A DNA stretch of 64,000 bases from Candidatus Phyllobacterium onerii (GCF_028331445.1 NZ_JAQMHX010000020.1:1-64000); one strand, 5' to 3'. Shown: positions 8,776-18,316, numbered from the stretch's first letter. Notes: a model not told the origin generated them from the sequence alone. Translations and numbers: made by a program.

Positions 8776-10014
8776 ATGCAGCCTTTAGTAAATTTGGCAT
8801 CGCCGGATGATAGCGGCGCCTGGCCGGCGAAAAGGAGAAAAGTTCTCGACTGGCTGATGATGGATACCCAGAACGAACGTTTCATTGACAACATCTTTGT
8901 AGAGATGTGCGAGAGGCTACTCGATTCAGGCGTCCCCCTTGGCCGGGCAACGCTCCACTTTGCTATCCAGCATCCCCAATGGTTCGGTGCCCGAATCCTA
9001 TGGCATAGGGGGATCACGGAGGCGAAAATCGATACATTTGAACACGGTGTTGAAGAGACTGCAGAATATCTTGAAAGTCCGGTATATGAGATCAGAATGG
9101 GGGCAAGCGAGTTGCGGCAACGTATCGATGACGGTACCCAGGCCGCATCGCGGTATCCACTCTGGCGGCAGCTAAGTAACGAAGGCCTTACGGATTATGT
9201 TGCGTGGCCGCTGATCCACACTCAGGACAAGCGGCACGTAGTCAGCTTCGTCAGCGACAAGCCGCAAGGATTCAGCCAGGATCACTTGGTCTTGTTTGCT
9301 GACGTTCTGCCTGCGCTGGCTCTCGTCAGTGAGATCAGACTCAAGAACCGTTTGGCGCGCACGTTGTTAGAAACCTATGTTGGACCACACGCGAGCGAAC
9401 AGATACTCGCCGGCGCTACCAGCCGTGGCAGCGGATCGACCGTGGGAGCAGCGATTTTGATCTGCGATCTACGCAATTTCACTGCCATATCGGACGCCTG
9501 GCCACGCGACGACGTGATCGAGCTTCTAAATGGCTATTTTGACGCGATGTCCGCGCCTATTGAGAAGCATGGCGGGGAAATTCTCAAATTCATGGGCGAC
9601 GGACTTCTGGCGATTTTCCCACTTAGCAAGTCCACAGCATGCGCCGATCTTCTCCAGGCGATCAGAGAAGCGCAGACAGCGGTCACCGCATTGAATAAAG
9701 AGCATTCTGCAGCGGGGCGCGAACCGCTGGCATACGGCATCGGTGTCCACGCAGGCGATGTCATGTACGGCAATATCGGCTCGCGATCACGGCTTGACTT
9801 CACTGTCATTGGGCCAGCTGTTAACATTGCGTCACGCCTGGAGAGTCTTACCAAGCAGATAGGATATTCCGTTCTGCTCTCGGAGGCTTTCGTGAAGTTG
9901 GCCGGGGTTAAAAACCAAGTGAAGAGCTTGGGGTCCTATACGCTTAAAGGCCTTGAAAGACCAATCGGTGTATTTGGAATTCCCGCTGACCAAACAGAAA
10001 ATATTGAAGCTTAG
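8776..10014 (+). CDS. Class III adenylate/guanylate cyclase
   Basis: A 412-residue soluble cyclase. The N-terminal half (WLMMDTQNERFIDNIF, then LLDSGVPLGRATLHF and HPQWFGARILW) is the sensor region found in many rhizobial cyclases. The catalytic domain begins near residue 225: AAILICDLRNFTAISD with a metal-binding Asp at 231, HGGEILKFMGDGLLAIFP with the second Asp at 275, then GIGVHAGDVMYGNIGS and VIGPAVNIASRLE. All core residues appear present, so it should convert ATP (or GTP) to the cyclic nucleotide. The start at 8776 is chosen for a GGAG at 8764-8767; no start codon supports the longer frame. Close relatives survive as three relics elsewhere in this window (27.7, 30.8 and 32.4 kb). Confidence 0.85.
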   Translation: MQPLVNLASPDDSGAWPAKRRKVLDWLMMDTQNERFIDNIFVEMCERLLDSGVPLGRATLHFAIQHPQWFGARILWHRGITEAKIDTFEHGVEETAEYLESPVYEIRMGASELRQRIDDGTQAASRYPLWRQLSNEGLTDYVAWPLIHTQDKRHVVSFVSDKPQGFSQDHLVLFADVLPALALVSEIRLKNRLARTLLETYVGPHASEQILAGATSRGSGSTVGAAILICDLRNFTAISDAWPRDDVIELLNGYFDAMSAPIEKHGGEILKFMGDGLLAIFPLSKSTACADLLQAIREAQTAVTALNKEHSAAGREPLAYGIGVHAGDVMYGNIGSRSRLDFTVIGPAVNIASRLESLTKQIGYSVLLSEAFVKLAGVKNQVKSLGSYTLKGLERPIGVFGIPADQTENIEA

Positions 10015-10202
10015 GAGGCGACGAAGTCGTATCGACAGCCGCTTGCCATTGTGGCGCGGCTTTCCATGTCGATAGGCGCCCGAGCCGCTTCAGCAAGCGC
10101 ATAGACGCAACCGATCTTCAACGTCAGCGAACCGTTGCTGACCCAGGCGAAAAGCTGTTGCGTATGAGCGCGGAACAGCTCCGGGTGGATGCGGTCGAAA
10201 AA
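10011..10202 (-). pseudogene. Quinone oxidoreductase, C-terminal remnant
   Basis: The minus strand reads HTQQLFAWVSNGSLTLKIG then YALAEAARAPIDMESRATM before a stop at 10011. This matches the C-terminus of QorA-type zinc-less NADPH:quinone oxidoreductases, which carry a WV.xG.L...IG..Y.LAEAA.AH.DLE.R pattern. About 60 of 320 residues remain. Its stop overlaps the end of the convergent cyclase gene. Confidence 0.6.
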
Positions 10203-10417
10203 AGGTCGCTTAGCCGATCTTGCTACTTTTAGGCAGGCTCATGATGTTCAGTAGACCGGGCCCACCGAGCACCGCCTGTATCAGCAGAACGTACCGGAGC
10301 GACGCAGCGAATCGAATGAGGAGCCTGAACGGCAGACAACACCAACGCCTTCACCTCCGCTGGGGCTCAAGACGGTGAATGATTTTCATGGGCTCGGCAC
10401 AGGCGTTTGTACGAAAG

Positions 10418-11680
10418 TCAGTCACCCGGTCTGTGGAGTTCCACTCGGTTGCGACCGGTCTGTTTGGCACGATAAAGCGCCATATCTGCCCGGCGCTGAA
10501 GCTGTTCCGGCGAAATGCTGTCGCCAAGTGCCTGAACTGCAACGCCGATGCTGAGCGTGACGCAATTGGAGATGCTGCTTGAAGGATTTGAAAGGGCGGC
10601 AGCCTCGATGCTCTCTCGAATACGTTCAGCCAGCGCGGAGGCTTCTCGCTCCTCCATCTCCGGAAGAACGACAAGAAATTCCTCACCCCCGTAGCGAGCG
10701 ACATGATCCCTCTCTCTTCGCATGTGGCTTTGGATAATACCGGCCACCTTGATAAGACATCGATCGCCCTCGGCATGACCGAGCCGATCATTAAGGTTCT
10801 TGAAGTCATCGATGTCGCACATCAGCATTGCGACCTGCCCACTGTATTTCCTGCTACGGCTCCAGAGCTGGTCAAGCGTTTCCATCATCCAGCGCCGGTT
10901 GGCAATTCCGGTTAAGGGATCAGTCCTTGCAAGATGCTCAAGTCGGGCATTGGCGTCTGCGAGTTGGTTGACTCGCCGCTTGTCTCTAAGCTCTAGAAGA
11001 AAAGTCTTCTGGGCGAGGATGGTCATCGTCCGTCGTGCGACAATCGTCGCGATGATACCGATTGCAAAAAACAACGTGGCATCCAGACTGCTCGCAATTT
11101 CGAGGTTTGGATTCTGCAGCTGAAAAGCAAGATAAAGGCCAAGCGCAAAACCCGCGATCGCTATCGTAGAAGAAAGCGGAATTGCGAAGATGATGATCGC
11201 TGTGATCGCCACGAACAGCATAATATTCAGATGCCGTTCGTGGAATTCTCCTCCCGCGCTCCTGCCCACCAATGCAATGGATAGGAGGATAAGAAATATG
11301 CCCACTATCAAAACGGCCGCCTGCAGCCAGTGCGCGCGAGGTTTGCGCCAGACAAAGGCGACGCCCAGTGCGACTGGCGGGAGAAATGAGCCAGGCAAGA
11401 GCATGGACAGCGCCACGTCTCGTGGAAGCATGAGCAGGTTGAGCGCCAGCGTCAACACGTCCAGCAGGGCCACCCATATCATCCAGGCGCGGATAATTTT
11501 GGCAGTTTGTGACCAGATGCGGTCCCGAAACACGCGGCTGATTTTGCCCTTTAGACGGATGTCGCGGGTACGGCCGCCCAAAAGCCGCTCGACTTCAGCC
11601 ATAATCAAAGGATCATTTTGTATGTCGACCCGAGTAAGGGCAGCCGAATCTGGTTTCTCCTGGATATCCATGCGAGACAT
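10418..11680 (-). CDS. Membrane-bound diguanylate cyclase (GGEEF)
   Basis: A 420-residue protein with a cytoplasmic N-terminus of about 60 residues, then about six hydrophobic helices between residues 64 and 218, a short coiled linker (VNQLADANARLEHLAR) and a C-terminal GGDEF domain. The domain has DPLTGIANRR (254-263), MCDIDDFKNLND, and an intact GGEEF at 331-335. An RxxD inhibitory site (R322-D325) stands exactly five residues before GGEEF, so product feedback inhibition is expected. It should synthesise c-di-GMP in response to a membrane or periplasmic cue. It stands alone and convergent to the cyclase at 8776. The GGDEF class is certain; the signal is unknown. Confidence 0.9.
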   Translation of the reverse strand: MSRMDIQEKPDSAALTRVDIQNDPLIMAEVERLLGGRTRDIRLKGKISRVFRDRIWSQTAKIIRAWMIWVALLDVLTLALNLLMLPRDVALSMLLPGSFLPPVALGVAFVWRKPRAHWLQAAVLIVGIFLILLSIALVGRSAGGEFHERHLNIMLFVAITAIIIFAIPLSSTIAIAGFALGLYLAFQLQNPNLEIASSLDATLFFAIGIIATIVARRTMTILAQKTFLLELRDKRRVNQLADANARLEHLARTDPLTGIANRRWMMETLDQLWSRSRKYSGQVAMLMCDIDDFKNLNDRLGHAEGDRCLIKVAGIIQSHMRRERDHVARYGGEEFLVVLPEMEEREASALAERIRESIEAAALSNPSSSISNCVTLSIGVAVQALGDSISPEQLQRRADMALYRAKQTGRNRVELHRPGD

Positions 11681-11994
11681 TTATAGGAAATTTTGTTGAT
11701 GGCAAAGATGATGAAAAACGCCGAAGATGGGACTGGCGTATTTGAGCTTTATCTCAAAGCGGTTGTGCGCGTATGGCGTGGCGAACTAAGTGGATAAGGC
11801 CAACAAGGAAAGTAATGCGCCAATTTAGCTTCTCTGAAAGTCGTCTCGTGTCAGCGCACCTTGTTCCCCGTCGGAAGACGCGTCTGCCATGAGTAGTTAA
11901 CACCCTTCGCGATGTTCCAGATGAGTTCCGGTTTCATTTTGTCTGGATGAGGCCTCAATCTTTGCACCATCAAGTGCGCTCCGCTTTTCCTCCA
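11681..11994. other. Intergenic, no gene seen
   Basis: About 310 bases between two minus-strand genes, probably holding the promoter of the diguanylate cyclase and the 3' end of the DUF2270 transcript. No conserved element was recognised. Confidence 0.4.
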
Positions 11995-12711
11995 TCAGAC
12001 ATGTACCTCGCCGTGCTCCTTCTTGTCAGAGTCGACAGCGAGCAGGGCGGCGTAGGCGAGCCAGCAGTAGAAGGCAGTTACCCCGAGCAATATGGCCCAG
12101 CCCGGTATTGGTCCGAATGCTGCGTTTGCGACGATCTCATGGAGTGATCGCGCAACATCCAGCGCCACCCCGTCATCCTGCAATTTAGGCGTCGAGATTT
12201 TCAATATCCAAGCCAGAAGCAGGACAAGGAACATCCATAAATAATTACGGCGCAGCCGCCGCGACATCGCCGCTCGGATGGAGATCAGGAATTGCGGCTT
12301 GCGCAAATCTTGACCAAGCAGGCGCGCCCAGTCGCTATCCAACTCCGGCAGGGGTGCAAAGACCTGCGCAAAATAGTGTTTCTCCAATCGGCGTACTCGT
12401 CCGCGATAGACGTCGAAAAACCGATAGCGTCGCGCCTCGATGATCAGCAGAAGTTGCACCAGCACCATGGCGAACAGAAGGACGCCATGATGAGACGTCG
12501 GCGATGACAACGACAGTGACAGCATGGCCGCAACGCCGGTAATGGCCCAGTTGGTTGTCCGGTCGATCCGGTCGCGCCACCCCGCCATGCGGCCCATCTC
12601 GGCGCGGTGATAATGCGCCAACACCGTGATGTACTCGGCTGATGTGGCCGGGAACGGCGGGATTGACCACCCAGCCGCAGTGACCGGCAGTTGTTCTGGA
12701 GCTTCGTTCAT
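11995..12711 (-). CDS. DUF2270 membrane protein
   Basis: A 238-residue protein matching DUF2270. The hallmark is HYHRAEMGRMAGWRDRIDR just before a first pair of hydrophobic helices (NWAITGVAAMLSLSLSSP, then LLFAMVLVQLLLIIEARRYR), followed by FFDVYRGRVRRLEKHYFAQV and two more helices near the C-terminus (LWMFLVLLLAWILKI and GWAILLGVTAFYCWLAYAAL). Function is unknown; the family is a four-helix inner membrane protein. The start at 12711 is chosen for a very good GGGAGGTGGAT site directly upstream; a longer frame to 12810 crosses this site. A 29-base tandem repeat lies upstream. Confidence 0.8.
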   Translation of the reverse strand: MNEAPEQLPVTAAGWSIPPFPATSAEYITVLAHYHRAEMGRMAGWRDRIDRTTNWAITGVAAMLSLSLSSPTSHHGVLLFAMVLVQLLLIIEARRYRFFDVYRGRVRRLEKHYFAQVFAPLPELDSDWARLLGQDLRKPQFLISIRAAMSRRLRRNYLWMFLVLLLAWILKISTPKLQDDGVALDVARSLHEIVANAAFGPIPGWAILLGVTAFYCWLAYAALLAVDSDKKEHGEVHV

Positions 12712-12793
12712 ATCCACCTCCCAGCAAGATCCTCCCCCGTATTTAATCAACTGAATTCGCCAATATTGGCTTCGCGTTCTAGTTTCGTTCCGG

Positions 12794-12851
12794 AGATTGA
12801 AGAGAGTCAAGAGAACTTAGAGAGGTTGAAGAGAGTCAAGAGAACTTAGAG
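12794..12851. repeat. Two-copy 29-base tandem repeat
   Basis: The 26 bases beginning TTGAAGAGAGTC and ending AACTTAGAG occur at 12797-12822 and again at 12826-12851, a period of 29 bases. It lies in the upstream region of the DUF2270 gene, so copy number could alter its promoter or leader. Confidence 0.9.
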
Positions 12852-13108
12852 TGGAAAAATGCTCGTTCGATTTTGGAGGCGTCATTGTTGAAGCCGATAT
12901 CTTGGCAACCACCGCGTTATCAAGTCGTCCTGAGGTAGATGCATACCAACCAAGGCTGCCCGCACATTGATATGGTGCAAATCGACAGTCTCCTAAAACG
13001 TCTTCCCGATCTCATTGCTGCCGCTTAGACATTTATGTAGGCCATGGAAACTTATTGAGGAGGGAACGATCCTGCTTTATCGGGATTGCGTGAAAAACGG
13101 GAGGCTTC

Positions 13109-13685
13109 ATGACAACGCAACAATTCCTGACCTTCACGGTAATTGGCTTGATGATGGCCGCATTCGTTTGGGGCCGGGTCCGCTATGATATAGTGGCGAT
13201 GTGTTCCCCCCTCGTGGCGGTCGCGGTTGGAGTCGTCTCCCGTTAAGGTGGCGTTTAGCGGCTTCAGCGACGAAATTGTCATCATCGTCGGCAGTGCACT
13301 CGTTGTCAGCGCCGGAGTGGCGCGTTCCGGGCTGATGGACGCGGCGGTGCAACGTTTCGTGCCACAGGTGTCGTCCGTCAGGGCGCAGCTCGCCATACTG
13401 GTGATCATTGTCACCGTGTTGTCGGCGTTTGTGAAAAATATCGGTGCGCTGGCAATCATGATCCCTATTGCCTATCAGTTCGCGCGACGATCGAACGTGT
13501 CGGCTTCGGTGTTCCTAATGCCCATGGCATTTGGCGCCCTTATTGGCGGCCTGATGACGCAGATCGGTACCTCGCCGAACATCGTGGTCTCGCGCGTGCG
13601 CGCAGACATGGTTGGTCAGAGCTTCTCCATGTTCGATTTTACCCCTGTCGGCGCAACACTTGCCGCCACCGGCATCATCTTGGCG
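13109..13685 (+). pseudogene. SLC13-family (citrate/sulfate) transporter, N-terminal remnant
   Basis: An ATG at 13109 with a GGGAGG site begins MTTQQFLTFTVIGLMMAAFV, the first helix of an SLC13/DASS permease. The frame stops at SR* near 13245, but the next frame continues with VKVAFSGFSDEIVIIVGSAL, then VKNIGALAIMIPIAYQFARR and the ion-site-like LIGGLMTQIGTSPNIVVS. This needs one frameshift near 13240. The gene then ends abruptly near 13680, where sequence of a different gene on the other strand begins. Only about 190 of about 600 residues are left. Confidence 0.8.
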
Positions 13686-14020
13686 CGTTCTTCGGTGTAT
13701 TGCATGTTGGCGATCAGGATATCGACCTTGCCCTGCTGCAGGAACTGAACGCGGTTCGGCGGCGTCACCGTGACGGTCTCGAGCTTCACGCCGAGATCGT
13801 CGGCAAGGCCCTTGGCGATGTCGAGATTGAAGCCTTTCTGCTCCTGTGTTTTCGGGTCGATGAAACCGAACGGCGCGCCGGACAGGATGACGCCGACCGT
13901 CAGCGTTCCCCGGGCCTTGATCCGGTCCAGCGTCGCATCGGCCGAAGCGGTCGTGGCGCTCAGCGCACAAATCGACAGAGCAAGCCCGACAAGGGCTCTC
14001 AGGGGGCCCTTAGACAGCAT
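13686..14020 (-). pseudogene. Amino-acid ABC binding protein, 5' fragment
   Basis: From an ATG at 14020 with a GGAGATG ribosome site, the frame gives a signal peptide (LVGLALSICALSATTASADA) and the start of a family 3 solute-binding protein: TLDRIKARGTLTVGVILSG, APFGFIDPKTQEQKGFNLDI, AKGLADDLGVKLETV and LIANMQYTEERAK. At that point (about 13686) similarity stops and the frame runs into the antisense of the truncated SLC13 gene. About 110 of about 270 residues remain. Confidence 0.8.
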
Positions 14021-14654
14021 ATAACATCTCCATTTATAGACAAAGACTACGCAACCGCAGCAGGGCGTGCGACATTCTATAGGCTGGGCCAAAACCGGCA
14101 GATATTTGCAAAGGACAATCGCGGCGGGAATGAATGTTCTGCAGATGCCTTTGCGAAGATGCTCGATTTCCGCAAGGTAGGGCGTATCAGACCATGCGAA
14201 AAGCATAATGCCGGCTTCCCTTGCTTGCGTAAAAGCGGTCGACATCCTCGGCAGGGCAGGCACCGCGCGCTTGGGCCTTGCGTATCAGGGGGTTATCATG
14301 TCGAGAGCCTCGGCTACGCCGCGGTCGATCTCGGTACGCTCGAAGACGGACGGCACCAGCCGTTCGGTGGATGGCTGACGATGAAGGATCGGGCACTTCG
14401 CGGCTGATGCGATCAACGCTTGAGTGCGACACGTCATGCCCGCAGACAGCAACCGGTCGTCCAGCGACCAAACCTGGGAGTGTAGCCCGAGCCGCGGGCC
14501 CGATGGCTTGAGACCTGAGCCGCAGCCTCAGAACGTCATCGATATTTAACAGACGCTTCAGGTTTGAGAAAATTTGGCCCCGACGACGAGGTCAAACGAT
14601 TCGATCCCGTTCGTTTCGAACAAGGTCGCAACCCGGAATCAAAATTGACGTTAC
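14021..14654. other. Intergenic, probably decayed sequence
   Basis: Open frames on both strands are short or lack a recognisable family. Minus-strand pieces look protein-like over short runs (for example a segment with GLVPSVFERTEIDRGVAEAL) but are interrupted by stops. I could not name the source gene. Confidence 0.4.
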
Positions 14655-15347
14655 TCACTTGCGAACATAATTCGGAAATTGTTCGCTGATGAGATCAATG
14701 ATTGAAAGCGTTCCAGACAGATGTTTGCGCAACGCAATTGCCGCGGCTTCCGCGTGTCCGGATTTTATCGCATCGATAATATCTTGGTGATCATTGAGGA
14801 CATTTTGCATCTTGCCCGGCATAGGCAAATTAAGTCGCCGCAGCCGGTCAAGATGGACGCTCTGCCGGCGCACCGTCGACCAGAGGTTGAGAATGTTCGC
14901 ATATTCGTAAATTTTGCGGTGAAAGTCTTTGTCGAGCCTGTCGAACGAATCGTAGGTTTGAGGCGAGGCCACATGACGTTGTCGCGCCAGAATTTCTTCA
15001 AGTTCGTTGGCCAGTTGTTGCGGAGCCTCTTGGGTCAGACGCCGTACGGCCTCGAGTTCAATTGACAGTCGCAAGAACTGGGCTTGTCTTGCATGGCCAA
15101 TATCGATCTTTGCAACGACCGTTGCATATTGAGGAAAGACTTCGACGATTCCCTCTTCCTCAAGGCGCATGAGGGCATCGCGGACAGGGGTTTGGCTGAC
15201 GCCAAACTCCAACTGCAGCGATGCGCGCGAGAGTATCGTGCCTGGAACAAGATCGACTGAAAGAATTCTGTCTCGCAGTATTTCATGGATCTGGTGCGCC
15301 ACCTGCCGTGTTCGATCCAGAACACTCCCATTCACTCTTCCGCTCAT
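14655..15347 (-). CDS. GntR-family regulator, FadR/FCD subfamily
   Basis: A 230-residue regulator. The N-terminal winged helix spans about residues 10-75 (HQIHEILRDRILSVDLVPGT, LQLEFGVSQTPVRDALMRLE, GIVEVFPQYATVV). The rest is an all-helical FCD ligand domain with the metal-site residues typical of the family (FHRKIYEYA, DHQDIIDAIKSGHAEAA, LRKHLSGT). It is divergently placed from the transporter/dehydratase operon starting at 15496, with an inverted repeat between them, so it most likely controls that operon, usually as a repressor relieved by a small acid. The inducer is presumably the transported sugar acid or a product of the dehydratase. Confidence 0.85.
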   Translation of the reverse strand: MSGRVNGSVLDRTRQVAHQIHEILRDRILSVDLVPGTILSRASLQLEFGVSQTPVRDALMRLEEEGIVEVFPQYATVVAKIDIGHARQAQFLRLSIELEAVRRLTQEAPQQLANELEEILARQRHVASPQTYDSFDRLDKDFHRKIYEYANILNLWSTVRRQSVHLDRLRRLNLPMPGKMQNVLNDHQDIIDAIKSGHAEAAAIALRKHLSGTLSIIDLISEQFPNYVRK

Positions 15348-15401
15348 ATTAGGTTCTTTCGCTCATGTATTGACGACCGATAGCACAAAATTTTGGTTGA
15401 T

Positions 15402-15419
15402 GCACTGATGTATTAGTGC
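15402..15419. promoter_or_regulatory. Candidate operator between GntR gene and ABC operon
   Basis: An inverted repeat GCACT-N8-AGTGC lies at 15402-15419, 77 bases before the ATG of the binding protein and 55 bases from the start of the divergent GntR gene. Position and symmetry fit a FadR-type operator. Confidence 0.4.
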
Positions 15420-15495
15420 TTTAAAGGCATGGCGAAGTCGGAGGACCTTCGCCGGATGTGCCGGCGGGCGCAGTTGAATCAAATGGGAGGAAAAC

Positions 15496-16497
15496 ATGCG
15501 ATTGCTTACAAATGGTATTGCCGCCTTGGGCATGATCCTGAGTCTGGGCACGGTGAGCCAGGCTCAGGAAAAGACTGACATTTCCATTACACGCCAGCCA
15601 GGCATTCTGTATCTGGCGAGCCATGTCATGGAAACGCAAAAGCTCATTGAGAAGCACGCGGCGGAAGATGGCCTCAAAGATATTACCGTCAATTGGCGCA
15701 CCTTCAGCGGCGGCGGCGCACAAACCGATGCGCTTCTTTCCGGGAATGTCGACATCGTCAACACCGGAACGGGCAACCTGCTTCTGCTGTGGGACAGAAC
15801 ACGTGGCAAGGTGAAAGGGATCATCACCAGTTCGGCGCAACCGGTCATCATGGTGTCGCGTGACCCCAAGATCAAATCATTGAAGGACATCGGTCCGGGC
15901 GACAAGATCGCGGTCCCCACTGTCGGCGTTTCGACGCAGGCGATCCTGTTGCAAATGGCGGCAGGTCAGATGTACGGAGACGGCGACCTCAAGCATTTCG
16001 ATGTCAATACGGTGCAGCTCGGACATCCCGATGCGATGGCGGCGCTGGCGAACAAGAGCCACGAGGTGGCCAGTCATTTCTCCGCACCGCCGTTCCAATA
16101 TCTGGAGATCGATGCCGGCAACCATGTCGTGGCCAATTCCAAGGACATCATTGGCGGTCCTTTAACGCAAGCGACGTTCTTCACGACAACGGCTTTTGCC
16201 GATGCAAATCCTGTCATCATCAAGGCCGTGCGCGAAGCCACAGTCGAGGCAATCGACATGATCAAGAACAACCCGAAAGACGCCTTGAGCGCCTACAAGC
16301 AGGTTTCCGGTGACAAAACCGATCTTGATACCTTGGTCAAGATCCTCGGACAGCCGGACATGATGGAGTTTCGCACCGATCCTCAGGGAACGATGAAGTT
16401 TGCCACGCATCTGCACAAGATCGGAACGCTCAAGACGATGCCTGCGGCATGGACAGACTATTATCTGCCAGAATCCGCCGATCTAAAAGGCAACTAA
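15496..16497 (+). CDS. NitT/TauT-type ABC transporter binding protein
   Basis: A 333-residue periplasmic binding protein with a signal peptide (MRLLTNGIAALGMILSLGTVSQA, cut before QEK). It shows the SsuA/TauA/NMT1 features: ISITRQPGILYLASHVMETQ, FSGGGAQTDALLSGNVDIVN, SLKDIGPGDKIAVPTVGVST, and a C-terminal segment placing the protein among aromatic/sulfonate-type binding proteins. A GGGAGG site precedes the ATG. It is the first gene of an operon with an ATPase, a permease, an IlvD/Edd dehydratase and an RraA-like enzyme. The gene set suggests a sugar acid ligand, unusual for this transporter family; this is inference from neighbours. Confidence 0.85.
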   Translation: MRLLTNGIAALGMILSLGTVSQAQEKTDISITRQPGILYLASHVMETQKLIEKHAAEDGLKDITVNWRTFSGGGAQTDALLSGNVDIVNTGTGNLLLLWDRTRGKVKGIITSSAQPVIMVSRDPKIKSLKDIGPGDKIAVPTVGVSTQAILLQMAAGQMYGDGDLKHFDVNTVQLGHPDAMAALANKSHEVASHFSAPPFQYLEIDAGNHVVANSKDIIGGPLTQATFFTTTAFADANPVIIKAVREATVEAIDMIKNNPKDALSAYKQVSGDKTDLDTLVKILGQPDMMEFRTDPQGTMKFATHLHKIGTLKTMPAAWTDYYLPESADLKGN

Positions 16498-16563
16498 CTG
16501 TCGGCAACGAGCCAACGACCTGGCAGAGACGCCGGGTCTTCCGACTATCCTATGGAGGCCCAT

Positions 16564-17397
16564 ATGTTACAGGCCATACAGCAAAAAATGGATCCAACGG
16601 CAGGTCTGCCCGATGTCAAAGCGGCAAGTGAGGCCAAGTCGCTTCTCACCGTGGACAAGGTGACGCTTCGCTACAAGACCCCGAATCTGCTGATAACCGC
16701 GACGGAAGACGTCAGTTTTTCTGTCGAACGATCCGACCGATTTGTTCTTCTCGGACCCTCCGGTTGCGGCAAGTCCACGCTGTTGAAGGCCGTCGGCGGA
16801 TACATGGCCCCGGTGAGTGGATCAATCCATATCAACGGGCGTCCGGTCAAAAAGCCTGGCGCCGATCGTATGATGGTATTTCAGGAGTTCGACCAGCTTT
16901 TGCCTTGGAAGACTGTACTGGAAAACGTCATGTTTCCGCTCGTCGTTGCGCGCAAACTACCGCGCAGGGAGGCCGAGGCAAGGGCAAAGGAATATATCGA
17001 TAAGGTGAAGCTGACACGCGCCACCGACAGTTATCCGCACACGCTTTCGGGTGGCATGAAGCAACGCGTGGCCATCGCCCGCGGCATGGCCATGCAGCCC
17101 GACATTTTGCTGATGGATGAGCCGTTTGCGGCGCTCGACGCTTTGACCCGGCGTCAGATGCAGGACGAACTGCTGCAGCTTTGGGAAGACACCAGGTTTA
17201 CGGTCATTTTCGTCACACATTCGATTGCCGAAGCCATCAAGATCTCCAACCGCATTCTGCTGTTGTCGCCTCATCCGGGGCGCGTGAAGGCTGAAGTCAT
17301 CGACGTTGATCGCCCCTGTCAGGACGATGGCAGCGCGGTCGCGCTCGAACGCGATATCCACAATCTGCTCTTTTCCGAGTCCGGCCACAGGGAGTGA
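16564..17397 (+). CDS. NitT/TauT-type ABC transporter ATPase
   Basis: A 277-residue ABC ATPase. Walker A is GPSGCGKST, the Q-loop is VFQEFDQLLPWKTVLENVMF, the signature is LSGGMKQRVAIARGMAMQP, Walker B is LLMDEPFAALDALTR and the switch is VTHSIAEA. The 'LPWKTV' after the Q-loop is typical of SsuB/TauB proteins. The start at 16564 is used because GGAGG lies at 16554-16558; an ATG at 16552 would overlap it. It powers the adjacent permease for uptake of the ligand held by the binding protein just upstream. Confidence 0.9.
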   Translation: MLQAIQQKMDPTAGLPDVKAASEAKSLLTVDKVTLRYKTPNLLITATEDVSFSVERSDRFVLLGPSGCGKSTLLKAVGGYMAPVSGSIHINGRPVKKPGADRMMVFQEFDQLLPWKTVLENVMFPLVVARKLPRREAEARAKEYIDKVKLTRATDSYPHTLSGGMKQRVAIARGMAMQPDILLMDEPFAALDALTRRQMQDELLQLWEDTRFTVIFVTHSIAEAIKISNRILLLSPHPGRVKAEVIDVDRPCQDDGSAVALERDIHNLLFSESGHRE

Positions 17398-17402
17398 CGA
17401 CA

Positions 17403-18272
17403 ATGCCTGGTCCGCAAATCATTCTTGCAGCCGATGTTACGACAAACAGGCAGCATGCCAATGTAGCCGAGGTCGAACAGAGGCTCGGTTCCCTCGAACT
17501 GATCTTGGGTATCAGCGCCGTGCGTAAGACGGTTCTGATTATTGTCCTCGCCATCATCTGGCAGGTCTATGCAAGCTATCTCGACAATCCCCTGCTTTTC
17601 CCCACACTCAGCGACACGCTGACCACCCTTTACGATCGTTTTGTCGACGGCACATTGCCGTCGCGCATCTGGACGACGCTTCAGGTGCTCATCACGGGAT
17701 ATGTGGCAGGAACTTTGCTAGCGGCCATTTTGACAATCCTTGCCATTAACACGCGCATCGGCACCGATTTTTTGGAAACAATGACGGCGATGTTCAATCC
17801 GCTACCCGCCATCTCATTGCTGCCACTTGCTTTGATCTGGTTTGGGCTCGGCGCTTCCAGCCTTGTCTTCGTGCTGATCCATTCCGTGCTTTGGGCGGTG
17901 GCGCTCAACACCCATGCGGGCTTTCTTGGCGTGTCGCGAACGCTGCGCATGGTCGGAGGCAATTATGGATTGACGGGTTTATCCTATGTGACGCGGATTC
18001 TCGTTCCCGCTGCGTTCCCGTCGATCTTGACCGGCCTGAAAATCGGCTGGGCGTTCGCCTGGCGTACGCTGATTGCCGCCGAACTCGTCTTCGGTGTTTC
18101 TTCGGGGCAGGGCGGGCTCGGCTGGTTCATCTTTGAGAACCGCAATCTTCTGGACATTCCTGCCGTCTTTGCCGGGCTGCTCACCGTGATCATCATAGGT
18201 CTCATCGTCGAGAACCTGGTCTTTCAGACCATTGAGCGCCACACGATACAAAAATGGGGCATGAAGGAATGA
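17403..18272 (+). CDS. NitT/TauT-type ABC transporter permease
   Basis: A 289-residue inner membrane protein of the SsuC/TauC class. Six or so hydrophobic helices run from about residue 40 to the C-terminus, with the cytoplasmic EAA-like loop near SRTLRMVGGNYGLTGLSYV and then RILVPAAFPSILTGLKIGW. The ATG at 17403 follows GGAG at 17391-17394; a GTG at 17394 overlapping the ATPase stop is the alternative start. It completes a three-part importer with the two genes upstream and is followed 44 bases later by the dehydratase gene. Confidence 0.88.
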   Translation: MPGPQIILAADVTTNRQHANVAEVEQRLGSLELILGISAVRKTVLIIVLAIIWQVYASYLDNPLLFPTLSDTLTTLYDRFVDGTLPSRIWTTLQVLITGYVAGTLLAAILTILAINTRIGTDFLETMTAMFNPLPAISLLPLALIWFGLGASSLVFVLIHSVLWAVALNTHAGFLGVSRTLRMVGGNYGLTGLSYVTRILVPAAFPSILTGLKIGWAFAWRTLIAAELVFGVSSGQGGLGWFIFENRNLLDIPAVFAGLLTVIIIGLIVENLVFQTIERHTIQKWGMKE

Positions 18273-18316
18273 GCAGTTTTGAGGCTTCCTTCTCCGTCGC
18301 ATTTTCCAATTGAGCA

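Noticed and set aside
13700-14407. 235-codon plus-strand frame
   Set aside because: It is antisense to the binding-protein fragment and continues into sequence with no recognisable protein.
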